Positions 26,084 to 34,121 of a stretch of DNA of 64,000 nt are shown here, piece after piece; positions within the stretch are counted from its first letter, which is position 1; each line of letters opens with the position of its first letter. The notes beneath the pieces were generated by a model. It was not told where the DNA came from. It was given only the letters and a program-made list of their open reading frames with translations, and did not search any database. Position numbers and translations under genes: made by a program. This DNA is from Streptomyces exfoliatus (GTDB taxonomy: Bacteria > Actinomycetota > Actinomycetes > Streptomycetales > Streptomycetaceae), in assembly GCF_000725545.1 (NCBI RefSeq), contig NZ_JNZP01000028.1, positions 15,016-79,015 on the forward strand, in the 5' to 3' direction.

Positions 26084-28633
26084 ATGGCATTCAATCACTT
26101 ACCAGCAGCCATGCACGACGCCTTGGAAGCATTGTCCGTCATGGCAGTGACACACTCGGTGCCGATGGCCAAGAATCAGCGCCCCCGTCGTCCCGCCGGA
26201 GACATGGGCAACCGACCCTCCCCCGGCATGGTCCTCGACCGGCTCTCCTCGGGCGAGAGCCGGGCCGCGCGCATCACTCATACGGAGCACATGCCCGCCC
26301 GGGAGGGTCGTCATGCCGTCTGGCCGCACCGCATCCGCCCGGAGGTGATCGCGGCGATCGAGGCGGCCGGGATCGAGCACCCCTGGGCCCACCAGGCGCA
26401 GGCCGCCGAGCACGCCCTCGACGGCGAATCCGTCGTGATCTCCACCGGAACCGCCTCGGGCAAGTCGCTCGCCTACCTCGCCCCGGTCCTCAGCACCCTC
26501 CTGGACGGCTCCGAGGCCGCCAACGGGCGCGGCACCACCGCCCTGTACCTCGCGCCCACCAAGGCCCTCGCCGCCGACCAGCGACGCGCCGTGCGGGAAC
26601 TGGCCGCCCCGCTCGGCAACCGGATCCGCCCCGCCGTCTACGACGGCGACACCCCGGTCGAGGAACGCGAGTGGGTCCGCCAGTACGCGAACTACGTCCT
26701 CACCAACCCCGACATGCTGCACCGGGGCATCCTCCCGTCCCACCCCAGGTGGTCCTCCTTCCTTCGGTCCCTGCGCTACGTCGTGATCGACGAGTGCCAC
26801 ACCTACCGGGGCGTCTTCGGCTCCCACGTCGCCCAGGTGCTGCGGCGCCTGCGCAGGATCTGCGCCCGGTACGGCTCCGAGCCGGTCTTCCTCCTCGCCT
26901 CAGCCACCTCCGCCGACCCGGCCGTGGCCGCCGGCCGTCTCACGGGCCTGCAGGTCACCGAGGTCTCCGACGACGCCTCCCCGCGCGGCGAGCTGGTCTT
27001 CGCGCTGTGGGAGCCGCCGCTGACCGAGCTGCACGGCGAGCGCGGAGCGCCCGTACGCCGCACCGCCACGGCGGAGACGGCGGACCTGCTGACCGACCTG
27101 ACCCGCCAGGGCGTCCGCTCGGTCGCCTTCGTCCGCTCCCGGCGCGGCGCGGAGCTGATCTCGGTGATCGCCCAGGAGCGGCTCGCCGAGACCGACCGGT
27201 CCCTCGCCCGGCGTGTCGCCGCCTACCGGGGCGGCTACCTGCCCGAGGAGCGCCGCGCCCTGGAGCGGGCCCTGCACTCCGGCGAGCTCCTGGGCCTGGC
27301 CGCCACGACCGCCCTGGAGCTGGGCGTGGACGTCTCGGGCCTGGACGCGGTCCTGATCGCCGGTTACCCGGGCACCCGGGCGTCCCTGTGGCAGCAGGCG
27401 GGCCGCGCCGGCCGCTCGGGCGAGGGCGCCCTCGCGATCCTCGTCGCCCGCGACGACCCGCTGGACACCTTCCTGGTCCACCATCCGGAGGCGATCTTCG
27501 ACCAGCCGGTCGAGTCGACCGTCCTGGACCCCGACAACCCCTACGTGCTCGCCCCCCATCTGTGCGCCGCCGCCGCGGAGCTCCCGCTCACCGAACCGGA
27601 CCTGGCCCTCTTCGGCCCGGCCGTCCCCGACCTGCTGCCCCAGCTGGAGGGCGCCGGTCTGCTGCGCCGCCGCTCCACCGGCTGGTACTGGACCCGCCGC
27701 GAGCGGGCCGCCGACCTCACCGACATCCGGGGCGGCGGCGGCAGCCCCGTCCGGATCGTCGAGGCCGGCACCGGCCGCCTCCTCGGCACCGTCGACGAGG
27801 CCGCCTCCCACACCGCCGTCCACGAGGGCGCCGTCCACCTCCACCAGGGCCGCACCTACCTGGTGCGGGAGCTGGACCTCAAGGACTCCGTGGCCCTCGT
27901 GGAGGGGGCCGTCCCGCCGTACTCCACCACCGCCCGCGACACCACCTCCATCGCCGTACTCGACACCGACACCGAGATCCCCTGGGGAGCCGGCCGCCTC
28001 TGCTACGGCTCCGTCGAGGTCACCAACCAGGTGGTCTCCTTCCTGCGCCGTCGGCTGATCACGGGCGAGGTCCTCGGCGAGACGAAGCTCGACCTGCCGC
28101 CCCGCACCCTGCGCACCCGGGCGGTGTGGTGGACGGTCACCGAGGACCAGCTCGACGCCGCCCGGATCACCCCGGAGATCCTCGGAGGCGCCCTGCACGC
28201 GGCCGAACACGCCTCCATCGGCATGCTGCCCCTGTTCGCGACCTGCGACCGCTGGGACATCGGCGGCGTGTCCGTGCCGCTGCACCCCGACACCCTGCTG
28301 CCCACCGTCTTCGTGTACGACGGCCATCCGGGCGGCGCGGGATTCGCCGAGCGCGCCTTCCACACGGCTCGCGCCTGGCTGACCGCCACCCGGGAGGCCA
28401 TCGCCTCCTGCGAGTGCGAGGCGGGCTGCCCCTCCTGTATCCAGTCCCCGAAGTGCGGCAACGGCAACGATCCGCTCCACAAGCGGGGCGCCGTCCGCCT
28501 CCTCACGGAGATCCTCCGGGAGGCCCCGGCGGCCCCGGCGGCCCCGGAGCCCTCTGCGGCCCCGGAAGGCCCGGAGGGTCCCGCAGGCCCTGCCGCGGCC
28601 CCGCAGGGCCCCCAGGGCCCGCCCGCGACCTGA
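26084..28633 (+). CDS. DEAD/DECH-box helicase, MrfA/YprA-Hrq1 type
   Basis: This is an 849-residue superfamily 2 helicase. Motifs: Walker A TGTASGKS, Ia APTKALAADQ, TNPDMLHRG, Walker B DECH, SAT (motif III), a second RecA lobe with AYRGGYLPEERR, TTALELGVDVSGLDAV and QQAGRAGRSG (motif VI). The C-terminal DUF1998/MZB-like domain has four clustered cysteines (CECEAGCPSC...CGNG). Homologues act in DNA repair (B. subtilis MrfA/YprA for mitomycin lesions, yeast Hrq1). Actinobacterial copies define the 'helicase/secretion neighbourhood', next to Tad-like genes as here. It is divergent from bldG. Its Pro/Ala-rich 3' end overlaps the convergent TadE-like gene by 131 bp. Confidence 0.92.
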   Translation: MAFNHLPAAMHDALEALSVMAVTHSVPMAKNQRPRRPAGDMGNRPSPGMVLDRLSSGESRAARITHTEHMPAREGRHAVWPHRIRPEVIAAIEAAGIEHPWAHQAQAAEHALDGESVVISTGTASGKSLAYLAPVLSTLLDGSEAANGRGTTALYLAPTKALAADQRRAVRELAAPLGNRIRPAVYDGDTPVEEREWVRQYANYVLTNPDMLHRGILPSHPRWSSFLRSLRYVVIDECHTYRGVFGSHVAQVLRRLRRICARYGSEPVFLLASATSADPAVAAGRLTGLQVTEVSDDASPRGELVFALWEPPLTELHGERGAPVRRTATAETADLLTDLTRQGVRSVAFVRSRRGAELISVIAQERLAETDRSLARRVAAYRGGYLPEERRALERALHSGELLGLAATTALELGVDVSGLDAVLIAGYPGTRASLWQQAGRAGRSGEGALAILVARDDPLDTFLVHHPEAIFDQPVESTVLDPDNPYVLAPHLCAAAAELPLTEPDLALFGPAVPDLLPQLEGAGLLRRRSTGWYWTRRERAADLTDIRGGGGSPVRIVEAGTGRLLGTVDEAASHTAVHEGAVHLHQGRTYLVRELDLKDSVALVEGAVPPYSTTARDTTSIAVLDTDTEIPWGAGRLCYGSVEVTNQVVSFLRRRLITGEVLGETKLDLPPRTLRTRAVWWTVTEDQLDAARITPEILGGALHAAEHASIGMLPLFATCDRWDIGGVSVPLHPDTLLPTVFVYDGHPGGAGFAERAFHTARAWLTATREAIASCECEAGCPSCIQSPKCGNGNDPLHKRGAVRLLTEILREAPAAPAAPEPSAAPEGPEGPAGPAAAPQGPQGPPAT

Positions 28634-28964
28634 CCTCGGGCCGGTAGGGGCCGCGCGCCGCCCGGGCGGTCACCTCCGCGCGCTCGCCCCGCACCGCGCA
28701 CCGCACCAGCTCGGCACTCTGCGCGGCGGCCACCCGGGCGGCGACGGCGCACGCCTCGGCCTCGCCCCACAGCGCCCGGTCCGCGGCGGCCAGGGCCGCC
28801 ATGTCGGCGGCCCCGCCGGCCCGGTGCCGGGCCGCCACCGCCTGTCCGAGCATGAGCACCGCCCCGAACACCACGCACAGCGCACAGGCCGCGAACGCCG
28901 CCCACACGGTCGCCGCACCCCGGTCGGACCCCCGGCCTCCCGTGCCCGGAGCCGAGCCGGTCAC
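28503..28964 (-). CDS. Second TadE-like protein, helicase/secretion neighbourhood (Rv3654c-type)
   Basis: This is a 153-residue protein. An N-terminal pseudopilin-like stretch RGAATVWAAFAACALCVVFGAVLMLGQ gives one membrane helix after a GA-T-type cleavage context. An Ala-rich helix with two Cys (C59-like and later C) follows, as in actinobacterial TadE-like 'DECH neighbourhood' proteins. The start GTG overlaps the previous gene's TGA (GTGA). The final about 45 residues are collagen-like GPPGPPGPPG runs, made from the antisense of the helicase 3' end (131-bp overlap). The true protein may end in this low-complexity tail, which is odd but uninterrupted by stops. Confidence 0.78.
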   Translation of the reverse strand: MTGSAPGTGGRGSDRGAATVWAAFAACALCVVFGAVLMLGQAVAARHRAGGAADMAALAAADRALWGEAEACAVAARVAAAQSAELVRCAVRGERAEVTARAARGPYRPEVRSRAGPGGPAGPRQGLRDPPGLPGPQRAPGPPGPPGPPGGSP

Positions 28965-29347
28965 CACGCAGCTCCGGGCCCCGGACCTCCGCCGGCCGCG
29001 CCGTCGGCCACCGTGTCCTCCGCGAGGGCCGCCGCGTCCGCCCGCAACGTGACGCCCAGGCCCCGGGGACCGGGCGCCCTGGCCTCCACCGTCACCCGCC
29101 ACAGCTCCCCCGCCCGCGTCACCGACACCCGTGCTCCCTCGGGCGCGGCGGCCCGGGCGGCCGACTCGGCGGAGGACACCGGCTCGGAGCGGGCCGCCGC
29201 CCGTGCTCCGGCCCGTGCCGCGTCCACGCACCGGATCTGCGCGGCGGCCGCCGCCAGCGCCCAGAGCAGCGTCACCGTGAACAGGGCCAGGACGGGCAGC
29301 ACCATCGCCGCCTCCACGGTCACGAACCCCCGGTCAGAACGACGCAT
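28961..29347 (-). CDS. TadE-like pseudopilin (Rv3655c-type)
   Basis: This is a 128-residue TadE family protein with the N-terminal signature RGFVTVEAAMVLPVLALFTVTLLW. The G|F...E5-like arrangement resembles type IV pilin-like cleavage sites. The remainder is a periplasm-facing domain of about 90 residues. The ATG at 29347 overlaps the end of the DUF4244 gene by 14 bp and has GGAAGG upstream. TadE proteins are minor pseudopilins in Flp pili. In Streptomyces the assembly has not been characterised, to my knowledge. Confidence 0.88.
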   Translation of the reverse strand: MRRSDRGFVTVEAAMVLPVLALFTVTLLWALAAAAAQIRCVDAARAGARAAARSEPVSSAESAARAAAPEGARVSVTRAGELWRVTVEARAPGPRGLGVTLRADAAALAEDTVADGAAGGGPGPGAAW

Positions 29348-29564
29348 CGAGAGCCTTCCCGATCACCGACTCCAGCGCCCCCGAGACCGCCCCGCTCGTC
29401 ACGATCTTGTACAGAACCGCGGCGAACGCCGCCGCGGCGATCGTTCCCACCGCGTACTCGGACGTCGTCATCCCCGCGTCCCGGCGCGCCGCCGCCTTCC
29501 GCCGCGCCCACCATCCACACACCACCGCCGCCGCCCTGCCTGCCATGTCTCCCGTGCCTGCCAT
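29334..29564 (-). CDS. DUF4244 protein, probable Flp pilin-like subunit
   Basis: This is a 76-residue protein with a DUF4244 core: basic n-region RRKAAARRDAGMTTSEYAVGTIAAAAFAAVLYKIV. The DAGMTTSEYA motif, a short class III signal with E after the cleavage position, and one hydrophobic helix closely resemble Flp-type pilins. The start ATG at 29564 is chosen because GAGGAG is six bases upstream; an in-frame ATG at 29606 lacks one. It is probably the major pilin-like subunit of the operon. No prepilin peptidase gene is present here. Confidence 0.87.
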   Translation of the reverse strand: MAGTGDMAGRAAAVVCGWWARRKAAARRDAGMTTSEYAVGTIAAAAFAAVLYKIVTSGAVSGALESVIGKALDASF

Positions 29565-29667
29565 GCCGTGCTCCTCGTTCCGTCGTCGCCTGTCGCGTTT
29601 CGTCATGCCTCGTCCGTCCGTGCCCGGCCGTGTCCGCCGTGTCCGCCGTGTCCGCCGTGTTCGCCGT

Positions 29668-30435
29668 TCATCCGTCCAGGAGTCCCGTCGCGAGGCCGAT
29701 CACCACCGGGGCCACTCCCACCGCCAGGAAGGCGGGCAGGAAGCAGAGCCCCACGGGGGCGCTGATCAGGACCTGCGCCCGGCGCGCCCTGGCCTCCGCC
29801 GTACGGGCGCGGGCCGACCGCAGCGCCGCCGCGTGCCGGGCGACGGCCTCCGCCGCCGGCGCACCCGAGGAACCGGCCCGCTCCATGCAGCGGGCCAGCC
29901 CTGCGGCGCCCGGTGTCGCGCCGAACCTCCGCCACACCTCGGCCGGTTCACCGCCGAGCCGGAGTTCGGCCGCGGTGCGGGTCAGACGCTCACCCAGCGG
30001 CCCGCCGACGGAACGGCCGACGGCCTCCGCCGCCTCCCCCGGTCCGGCTCCCGCCGAGGCGCAGGCGGCCAGCAGGTCGGCCGCAAGCGGGAGATGCCGT
30101 GCCGCCTCCTCGTCGTCGATCGCCGAGGTGGCGGAACTCTTGGCCTCGCCTCGCCGCACCCCGGCTGCCACCAGAGCCCCGGCGAGCAGGCCGCCGAGCC
30201 CGCCGAACAGCGCCCAGCCGAGGCCGGCCGCCGCGAGTGGCGCCAGCCAGTGCCCCACCCACCGGGGCAGCCCCGCCCGGGACTTCACGGCCCGTGGCGC
30301 CGGTGCAGGGAACAGGCTTCTCACCCGCCGCCGCACGCCACGCGCCCGCCGGCCGTTCACCACCTCCCGGGCGGCCTGCGCGCAGCAGACCAGCGCCAGG
30401 ACCACGAGTACCGCCAGTTGAAAGGCCGCGATCAC
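29668..30435 (-). CDS. Type II/IV secretion inner-membrane protein TadC-like (T2SSF)
   Basis: This is a 255-residue membrane protein with N-terminal TM, a second hydrophobic hairpin near residues 70-100, the T2SSF helical domain (HLPLAADLLAACASAGAGP...) and two C-terminal helices. It is the TadC counterpart. The GTG start overlaps the tadB-like stop (GTGA) and has GGGGAG upstream. About 100 bp separate it from the DUF4244 gene. Confidence 0.87.
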   Translation of the reverse strand: MIAAFQLAVLVVLALVCCAQAAREVVNGRRARGVRRRVRSLFPAPAPRAVKSRAGLPRWVGHWLAPLAAAGLGWALFGGLGGLLAGALVAAGVRRGEAKSSATSAIDDEEAARHLPLAADLLAACASAGAGPGEAAEAVGRSVGGPLGERLTRTAAELRLGGEPAEVWRRFGATPGAAGLARCMERAGSSGAPAAEAVARHAAALRSARARTAEARARRAQVLISAPVGLCFLPAFLAVGVAPVVIGLATGLLDG

Positions 30436-31325
30436 GCCCGCTCCCCTCCTCGTACGATCCGTGCGGCCCACCACAGTCCGGCCGCCTCCAGCGCCCCGCC
30501 CACCGCCAGGCAGCCCAGGCCCGCCGGCGTGTGCAGCAGCACCCGCAGGGGGTCGGCGCCAAGGGCCGCGCCGAGGGCGACGCCCGCCACCGGGAGCAGC
30601 GCGAGAACCGCCACCGTCGCCCAGGCGCCGGCCAGTTCGGTCCGCAACCGCTCCCGCCGCTCGTGGTGCTCCCGCAGGGCCGCTTCCAGCCGGTCGAGCC
30701 CGGCGGCCAGGCCCGCGCCCCCGTCCACGGCCACCTGCCAGCAGGCCGCCATGCCCGCGAGCCCGCCGGCGCCGTCCTGGCCTGCCGCCCTGCGCAGCGC
30801 GTCCGGCACGTCCCCGCCGAACCGGGCCGCCGCCAGCACCGCCGCCTCCTCACCGCCCAGCGCTCCCGTCTCCCGGGCCGCGAAGGACAGTGCCTGGGCG
30901 GGCTGCCACCCGGCTCTCAGCTCCCCGACGACCGCCCCGCACAAGGCCACCACCCGCTCGCCCCTCGCCTCCCGTTCCCTCCGCCGCTCGACCGCCCTCC
31001 ATCGCCGCGCCACCAGCGGCACCGCGACCGCCCCCGCGACCAAGGGCAGCGGCGACGCGCCGAGCACCGCGACGGCCCCCGCCACCGGCAGACACAGCCA
31101 CGCCCGATGTCCGCGCACCACGGCCCACCACCGCGCGCCCACGGCCGGCCACCGGCCACCCCGGGCTCGGCGAGCGCCGGAGCCGTCGGACCCGCCGCCT
31201 ACGAGCACCGCCCGTGCCCTGTTCACCCCACGGCGCCGCTCGGCCGCCCACCCCAGCGCGAGGCCCGCGCAGAGCCCCGCCGCGCCGTGGGCCACGGCCT
31301 GGACCGGCAGCAGTTCCGTCGTCAC
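30432..31325 (-). CDS. Type II/IV secretion inner-membrane protein TadB-like (T2SSF)
   Basis: This is a 297-residue membrane protein with N-terminal helices, a charged cytoplasmic segment and a T2SSF domain (VVALCGAVVGELRAGWQPAQAL...), ending in paired helices. It is the TadB counterpart and forms the platform on which the TadA ATPase acts. The start GTG at 31325 overlaps the ATPase stop (GTGA). Confidence 0.88.
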   Translation of the reverse strand: MTTELLPVQAVAHGAAGLCAGLALGWAAERRRGVNRARAVLVGGGSDGSGARRARGGRWPAVGARWWAVVRGHRAWLCLPVAGAVAVLGASPLPLVAGAVAVPLVARRWRAVERRREREARGERVVALCGAVVGELRAGWQPAQALSFAARETGALGGEEAAVLAAARFGGDVPDALRRAAGQDGAGGLAGMAACWQVAVDGGAGLAAGLDRLEAALREHHERRERLRTELAGAWATVAVLALLPVAGVALGAALGADPLRVLLHTPAGLGCLAVGGALEAAGLWWAARIVRGGERA

Positions 31326-32500
31326 CACGAGCCCGCTCCGATCAGCGAGCCCAGCCGCTCCCAGCCACGCTCCCGCGCGAAACCGGACGCGCCCCACCGC
31401 AGCGCCGGAACCGTCCGCACGAGACCGTCCCGGTCCCGCTCCAGGACGTGCACCTCGGCGATCCGCCGCCGCCCGCCCCGGTCCCGCGCCAGGTGCAGCA
31501 CGACCGACAGACCGGCTGCCAACTGGCTGTGCAGGGCGGCCCGGTCGAGCCCCGCCGCCGTCCCCAGGGCCTCGAGTCGCGCCGGTACGTCCGCCGCGGT
31601 GTTGGCGTGGACAGTTCCAGAGCCGCCTTCATGACCTGTGTTGAGGGCGGCGAGCAGGTCCACCGCCTCGGGCCCTCTGACCTCTCCGACCACCAGCCGG
31701 TCGGGCCTCATCCGAAGCGCCTGCCGGACGAGGTCCCGCAGCGTGACGAGACCGGCGCCCTCCTGGTTCGCGGGCCGCGCCTCGAGACGCACGACATGCG
31801 GGTGGTCCGGCCGCAGCTCCGCCGAGTCCTCGGCGAGGACGATCCGCTCCCGCTCTCCCACCAGGCCGAGCAGCGAGGCGAGCAACGTGGTCTTGCCCGT
31901 CCCCGTGCCGCCGCTGACCAGGTACGACACCCGGGCGTCGATCAGGGCGCGCAGGATCGGGGCGCCGCCGGGCGGCACGGTGCCGGCCGCCGCGAGCTCC
32001 TCCAGGGTGAAGGCGCGGGGCCGCACCACCCGCAGCGACAGGCAGGTCGAGCCGACCGCCACCGGTGGCAGCACGGCATGCATCCGGGTGCCGTCGGGCA
32101 GCCGCGCGTCGACCCAGGGCCGGGCGTCGTCGAGCCTGCGTCCGGCCACCGCCGCGAGACGCTGGGCGAGCCTGCGTACGGCGGCGGCGTCGGAGAAGGA
32201 CACCGGGGCCCGTTCGAGACCGGCGCCCCGGTCCACCCACACCCGGTCGGGCGCCGAGACCAGGACGTCGGTGACGGCAGGGTCGGCGAGCAGCGGTTCC
32301 AGGGGGCCGGTGCCGATCAGTTCGCACCGCAACTCCTCCGCGGCGCCGAGCACTTCCGCGTCGCCGAGCAGCCGCCCCTGGGCACGCAGCGCCGCCGCCA
32401 CCCGGGCCGGGGTGGGATCGGACCCGCTGGCAGCGAGTCGCTGCCGCACGGCGTCGAGCAGCCCGGCACCGCCGCCGACGGCGCCTCCCGCCCCGGTCAC
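31322..32500 (-). CDS. Tad-like secretion ATPase (TadA/CpaF family)
   Basis: This is a 392-residue VirB11/CpaF-type hexameric ATPase. The N-terminal domain binds the platform. The core has Walker A SGGTGTGKTTLL, Asp box VLAEDSAEL, Walker B-like RPDRLVVGEVRGPEAVDLL and His box SGTVHANTAADVPARLEAL. It drives pseudopilus assembly. GTGA overlaps on both sides show tight coupling to the CpaE-like and TadB genes. Confidence 0.93.
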   Translation of the reverse strand: MTGAGGAVGGGAGLLDAVRQRLAASGSDPTPARVAAALRAQGRLLGDAEVLGAAEELRCELIGTGPLEPLLADPAVTDVLVSAPDRVWVDRGAGLERAPVSFSDAAAVRRLAQRLAAVAGRRLDDARPWVDARLPDGTRMHAVLPPVAVGSTCLSLRVVRPRAFTLEELAAAGTVPPGGAPILRALIDARVSYLVSGGTGTGKTTLLASLLGLVGERERIVLAEDSAELRPDHPHVVRLEARPANQEGAGLVTLRDLVRQALRMRPDRLVVGEVRGPEAVDLLAALNTGHEGGSGTVHANTAADVPARLEALGTAAGLDRAALHSQLAAGLSVVLHLARDRGGRRRIAEVHVLERDRDGLVRTVPALRWGASGFARERGWERLGSLIGAGSW

Positions 32501-33660
32501 ACCGCACCGCCGGAGCCGAGGGCCCGCGTCCAGAACGCGTCGCAGAACCGGCCGAGCGGCCCACGGGGCTCGGCGCCCGGCGGCAGCCCCGCGTCCTGGT
32601 CCTCCACGATCCCCGGGTCGTAGGGCAGTTCACCGGCCAGTGGCAACCGCAGGGCGTCGGCCACCCATCGTTCGTCGAGTCCCGCCGCGTACGGGCCACG
32701 GACCACGGCCCGCAGGTCGCGCACGCCCACGGAGAGCGTCGAGGCGACCCGGTGGGCCGCCGCGACGGCCCTCAACTCGCCGGGAACGACGAGCAGTCCG
32801 AGGTCGAGCTGCGCCTGCGCCTCCGCGGCCGCTGCGTCGGTTCCGCGCGGCAGGTCGACGACCACGACTCCGCCCCGGCGGCGAGCCGCGGCCAGCACGG
32901 ACCGCACGGCCTCGGGCGGCACCGCGTCCACGGGCTCCCTGCCCCAGCTGAGCACCCGGACTCCCCGCACGGACGGCAGGGACTCCTCCAGGGCGCCGCC
33001 GGCCAGCCGGCCCTTCGAGGCCGCGAAGTCGGGCCAGCGCCTGCCCTCCTCGCGCTCGCCGCCGAGCAGCACATCGAGTCCGCCGCCCAGCGGATCGCCG
33101 TCGACGAGCAGGGTGCGCCGCCCGGTCCGCGCGGCGGCGAGCGCGAGCCCGCAGGCCAGGGTGGAGGCGCCGGCGCCCCCGCGCCCGCCGACGACCCCGA
33201 CGGTCAGCGCCTGCCGGCCCACGCCTTCGGCCGCGTCGGCGATGCGGTCGACGAGGACGGCCTCGGCGTCGGGCAGCCTGAGCACGCCCTCGGCGCCGAT
33301 CTCGACGGCCAGTCGCCACACCGCCGGATCGTCGTGGTCACGGCCGACGAGAACGGTCCCGGGGCGGCGCACCGCTCCCCGGCAGAGGGCCGCGACATCG
33401 TCGCCGACCAGGACGAGGGGCGGATCGGTCCAGCTCGCCCGCCGCTCCGGCACCCGGTGGTGCACTTCGGGCTCGACTCCGGCAGCGGCGCACAGCCGCA
33501 GGAGGTCGTCGAGCAGCCCCAGATCCTCGGTGACGATCAGCGGCCCGGCGCGGCGCGGCTCGTCGGCCCCCTGCGCCTCCGGTCCGCCCTGCGCCTCCGC
33601 TCTGCCCGGCGCCGAAGCCGACGCCGCCGCCCCGGTCCTGGATGTCCTGAACGTCTCCAT
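32497..33660 (-). CDS. CpaE-like ParA/MinD-family ATPase (Ssd, septum-site determining-type)
   Basis: This is a 387-residue protein. An N-terminal receiver-like domain (about 40-150, no obvious phospho-Asp site) is followed by a ParA/MinD domain with a degenerate deviant Walker A: GGRGGAGASTLA, where the usual signature-Lys and P-loop Lys are Arg and Ala. Walker A' is LLVDGDPLGGGLD. Loss of the P-loop lysine matches the actinobacterial CpaE/Ssd group. It is the first gene of the Tad-like operon. The start ATG at 33660 has GAGAGGG upstream. In mycobacteria the orthologue Rv3660c affects septum placement; here the role is inferred as localising the Tad machine. Confidence 0.88.
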   Translation of the reverse strand: METFRTSRTGAAASASAPGRAEAQGGPEAQGADEPRRAGPLIVTEDLGLLDDLLRLCAAAGVEPEVHHRVPERRASWTDPPLVLVGDDVAALCRGAVRRPGTVLVGRDHDDPAVWRLAVEIGAEGVLRLPDAEAVLVDRIADAAEGVGRQALTVGVVGGRGGAGASTLACGLALAAARTGRRTLLVDGDPLGGGLDVLLGGEREEGRRWPDFAASKGRLAGGALEESLPSVRGVRVLSWGREPVDAVPPEAVRSVLAAARRRGGVVVVDLPRGTDAAAAEAQAQLDLGLLVVPGELRAVAAAHRVASTLSVGVRDLRAVVRGPYAAGLDERWVADALRLPLAGELPYDPGIVEDQDAGLPPGAEPRGPLGRFCDAFWTRALGSGGAV

Positions 33661-33905
33661 GGCACACGCCCTCTCGTGATTCCCGCCGACCGCGAACTTC
33701 GCGACAGGAATCACCGTGGGGCCGTACCGGAAATCTTGGGGATGTCACCGAAAAACTGTGGATATCCGAAGCCCTGTGAATATCTTCGTCACCTCTCCGG
33801 GGACTGCCCGGAACGCAGCCCGCCGGTTACCGTGAGTGATGAATCGAGGGTCGGGCCGAGCTCAGGCCGGATCACGGCCGACGGCCGAAAGGAAGGGAGT
33901 GGACG

Positions 33906-34037
33906 ATGTCCCACAGCGCCGAAACGGCTCCGGACATGCGACGACCCCCGCCGGGGGGGAGAGCGGGGGTCGTCTTTCCGGCCGACTCGGGGGGGGAGGA
34001 GCCGGGCCGGGTTAGCACGGTCGCGAACGATCCGTGA
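33906..34037 (+). CDS. Possible 43-residue small protein or leader ORF
   Basis: The ATG at 33906 has AAGGGAG eight bases upstream and an open frame to TGA at 34035. The product would be rich in Gly, Pro and Arg with no recognised domain. A hairpin (33941-33973) with 11-bp arms and CTTT after it sits inside the frame. This may mean an attenuator-like leader or no coding at all. Confidence 0.25.
   Translation: MSHSAETAPDMRRPPPGGRAGVVFPADSGGEEPGRVSTVANDP
33941..33973 (+). terminator. Terminator/attenuator-like hairpin upstream of the HAD gene
   Basis: Arms ACGACCCCCGC and GCGGGGGTCGT are separated by 11 nt and followed by CTTTCC. Confidence 0.5.
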
Positions 34038-34108
34038 CTTCCATGGTGTACCCGAGAGCCTTCTCAGGCAAACCCACACGCCCCAGCGTACGCCGAATGG
34101 CCGCCACC

Positions 34109-34114
34109 TATGCT
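34109..34114 (+). promoter_or_regulatory. -10 box TATGCT of a leaderless HAD gene
   Basis: TATGCT ends seven bases before GTG 34122. This spacing recurs in front of several genes of the window and sets the start of this gene. Confidence 0.5.
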
Positions 34115-34121
34115 CAGCCTT

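Larger units (their letters stand above)
33661..34121. other. Intergenic region between the Tad-like operon and the HAD gene
   Basis: This divergent intergenic region of 461 bp contains a possible 43-codon ORF (33906-34037) that includes a GC hairpin. It also holds the promoter for the HAD gene (TATGCT at 34109-34114) and, presumably, that of the Tad operon. Confidence 0.5.
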
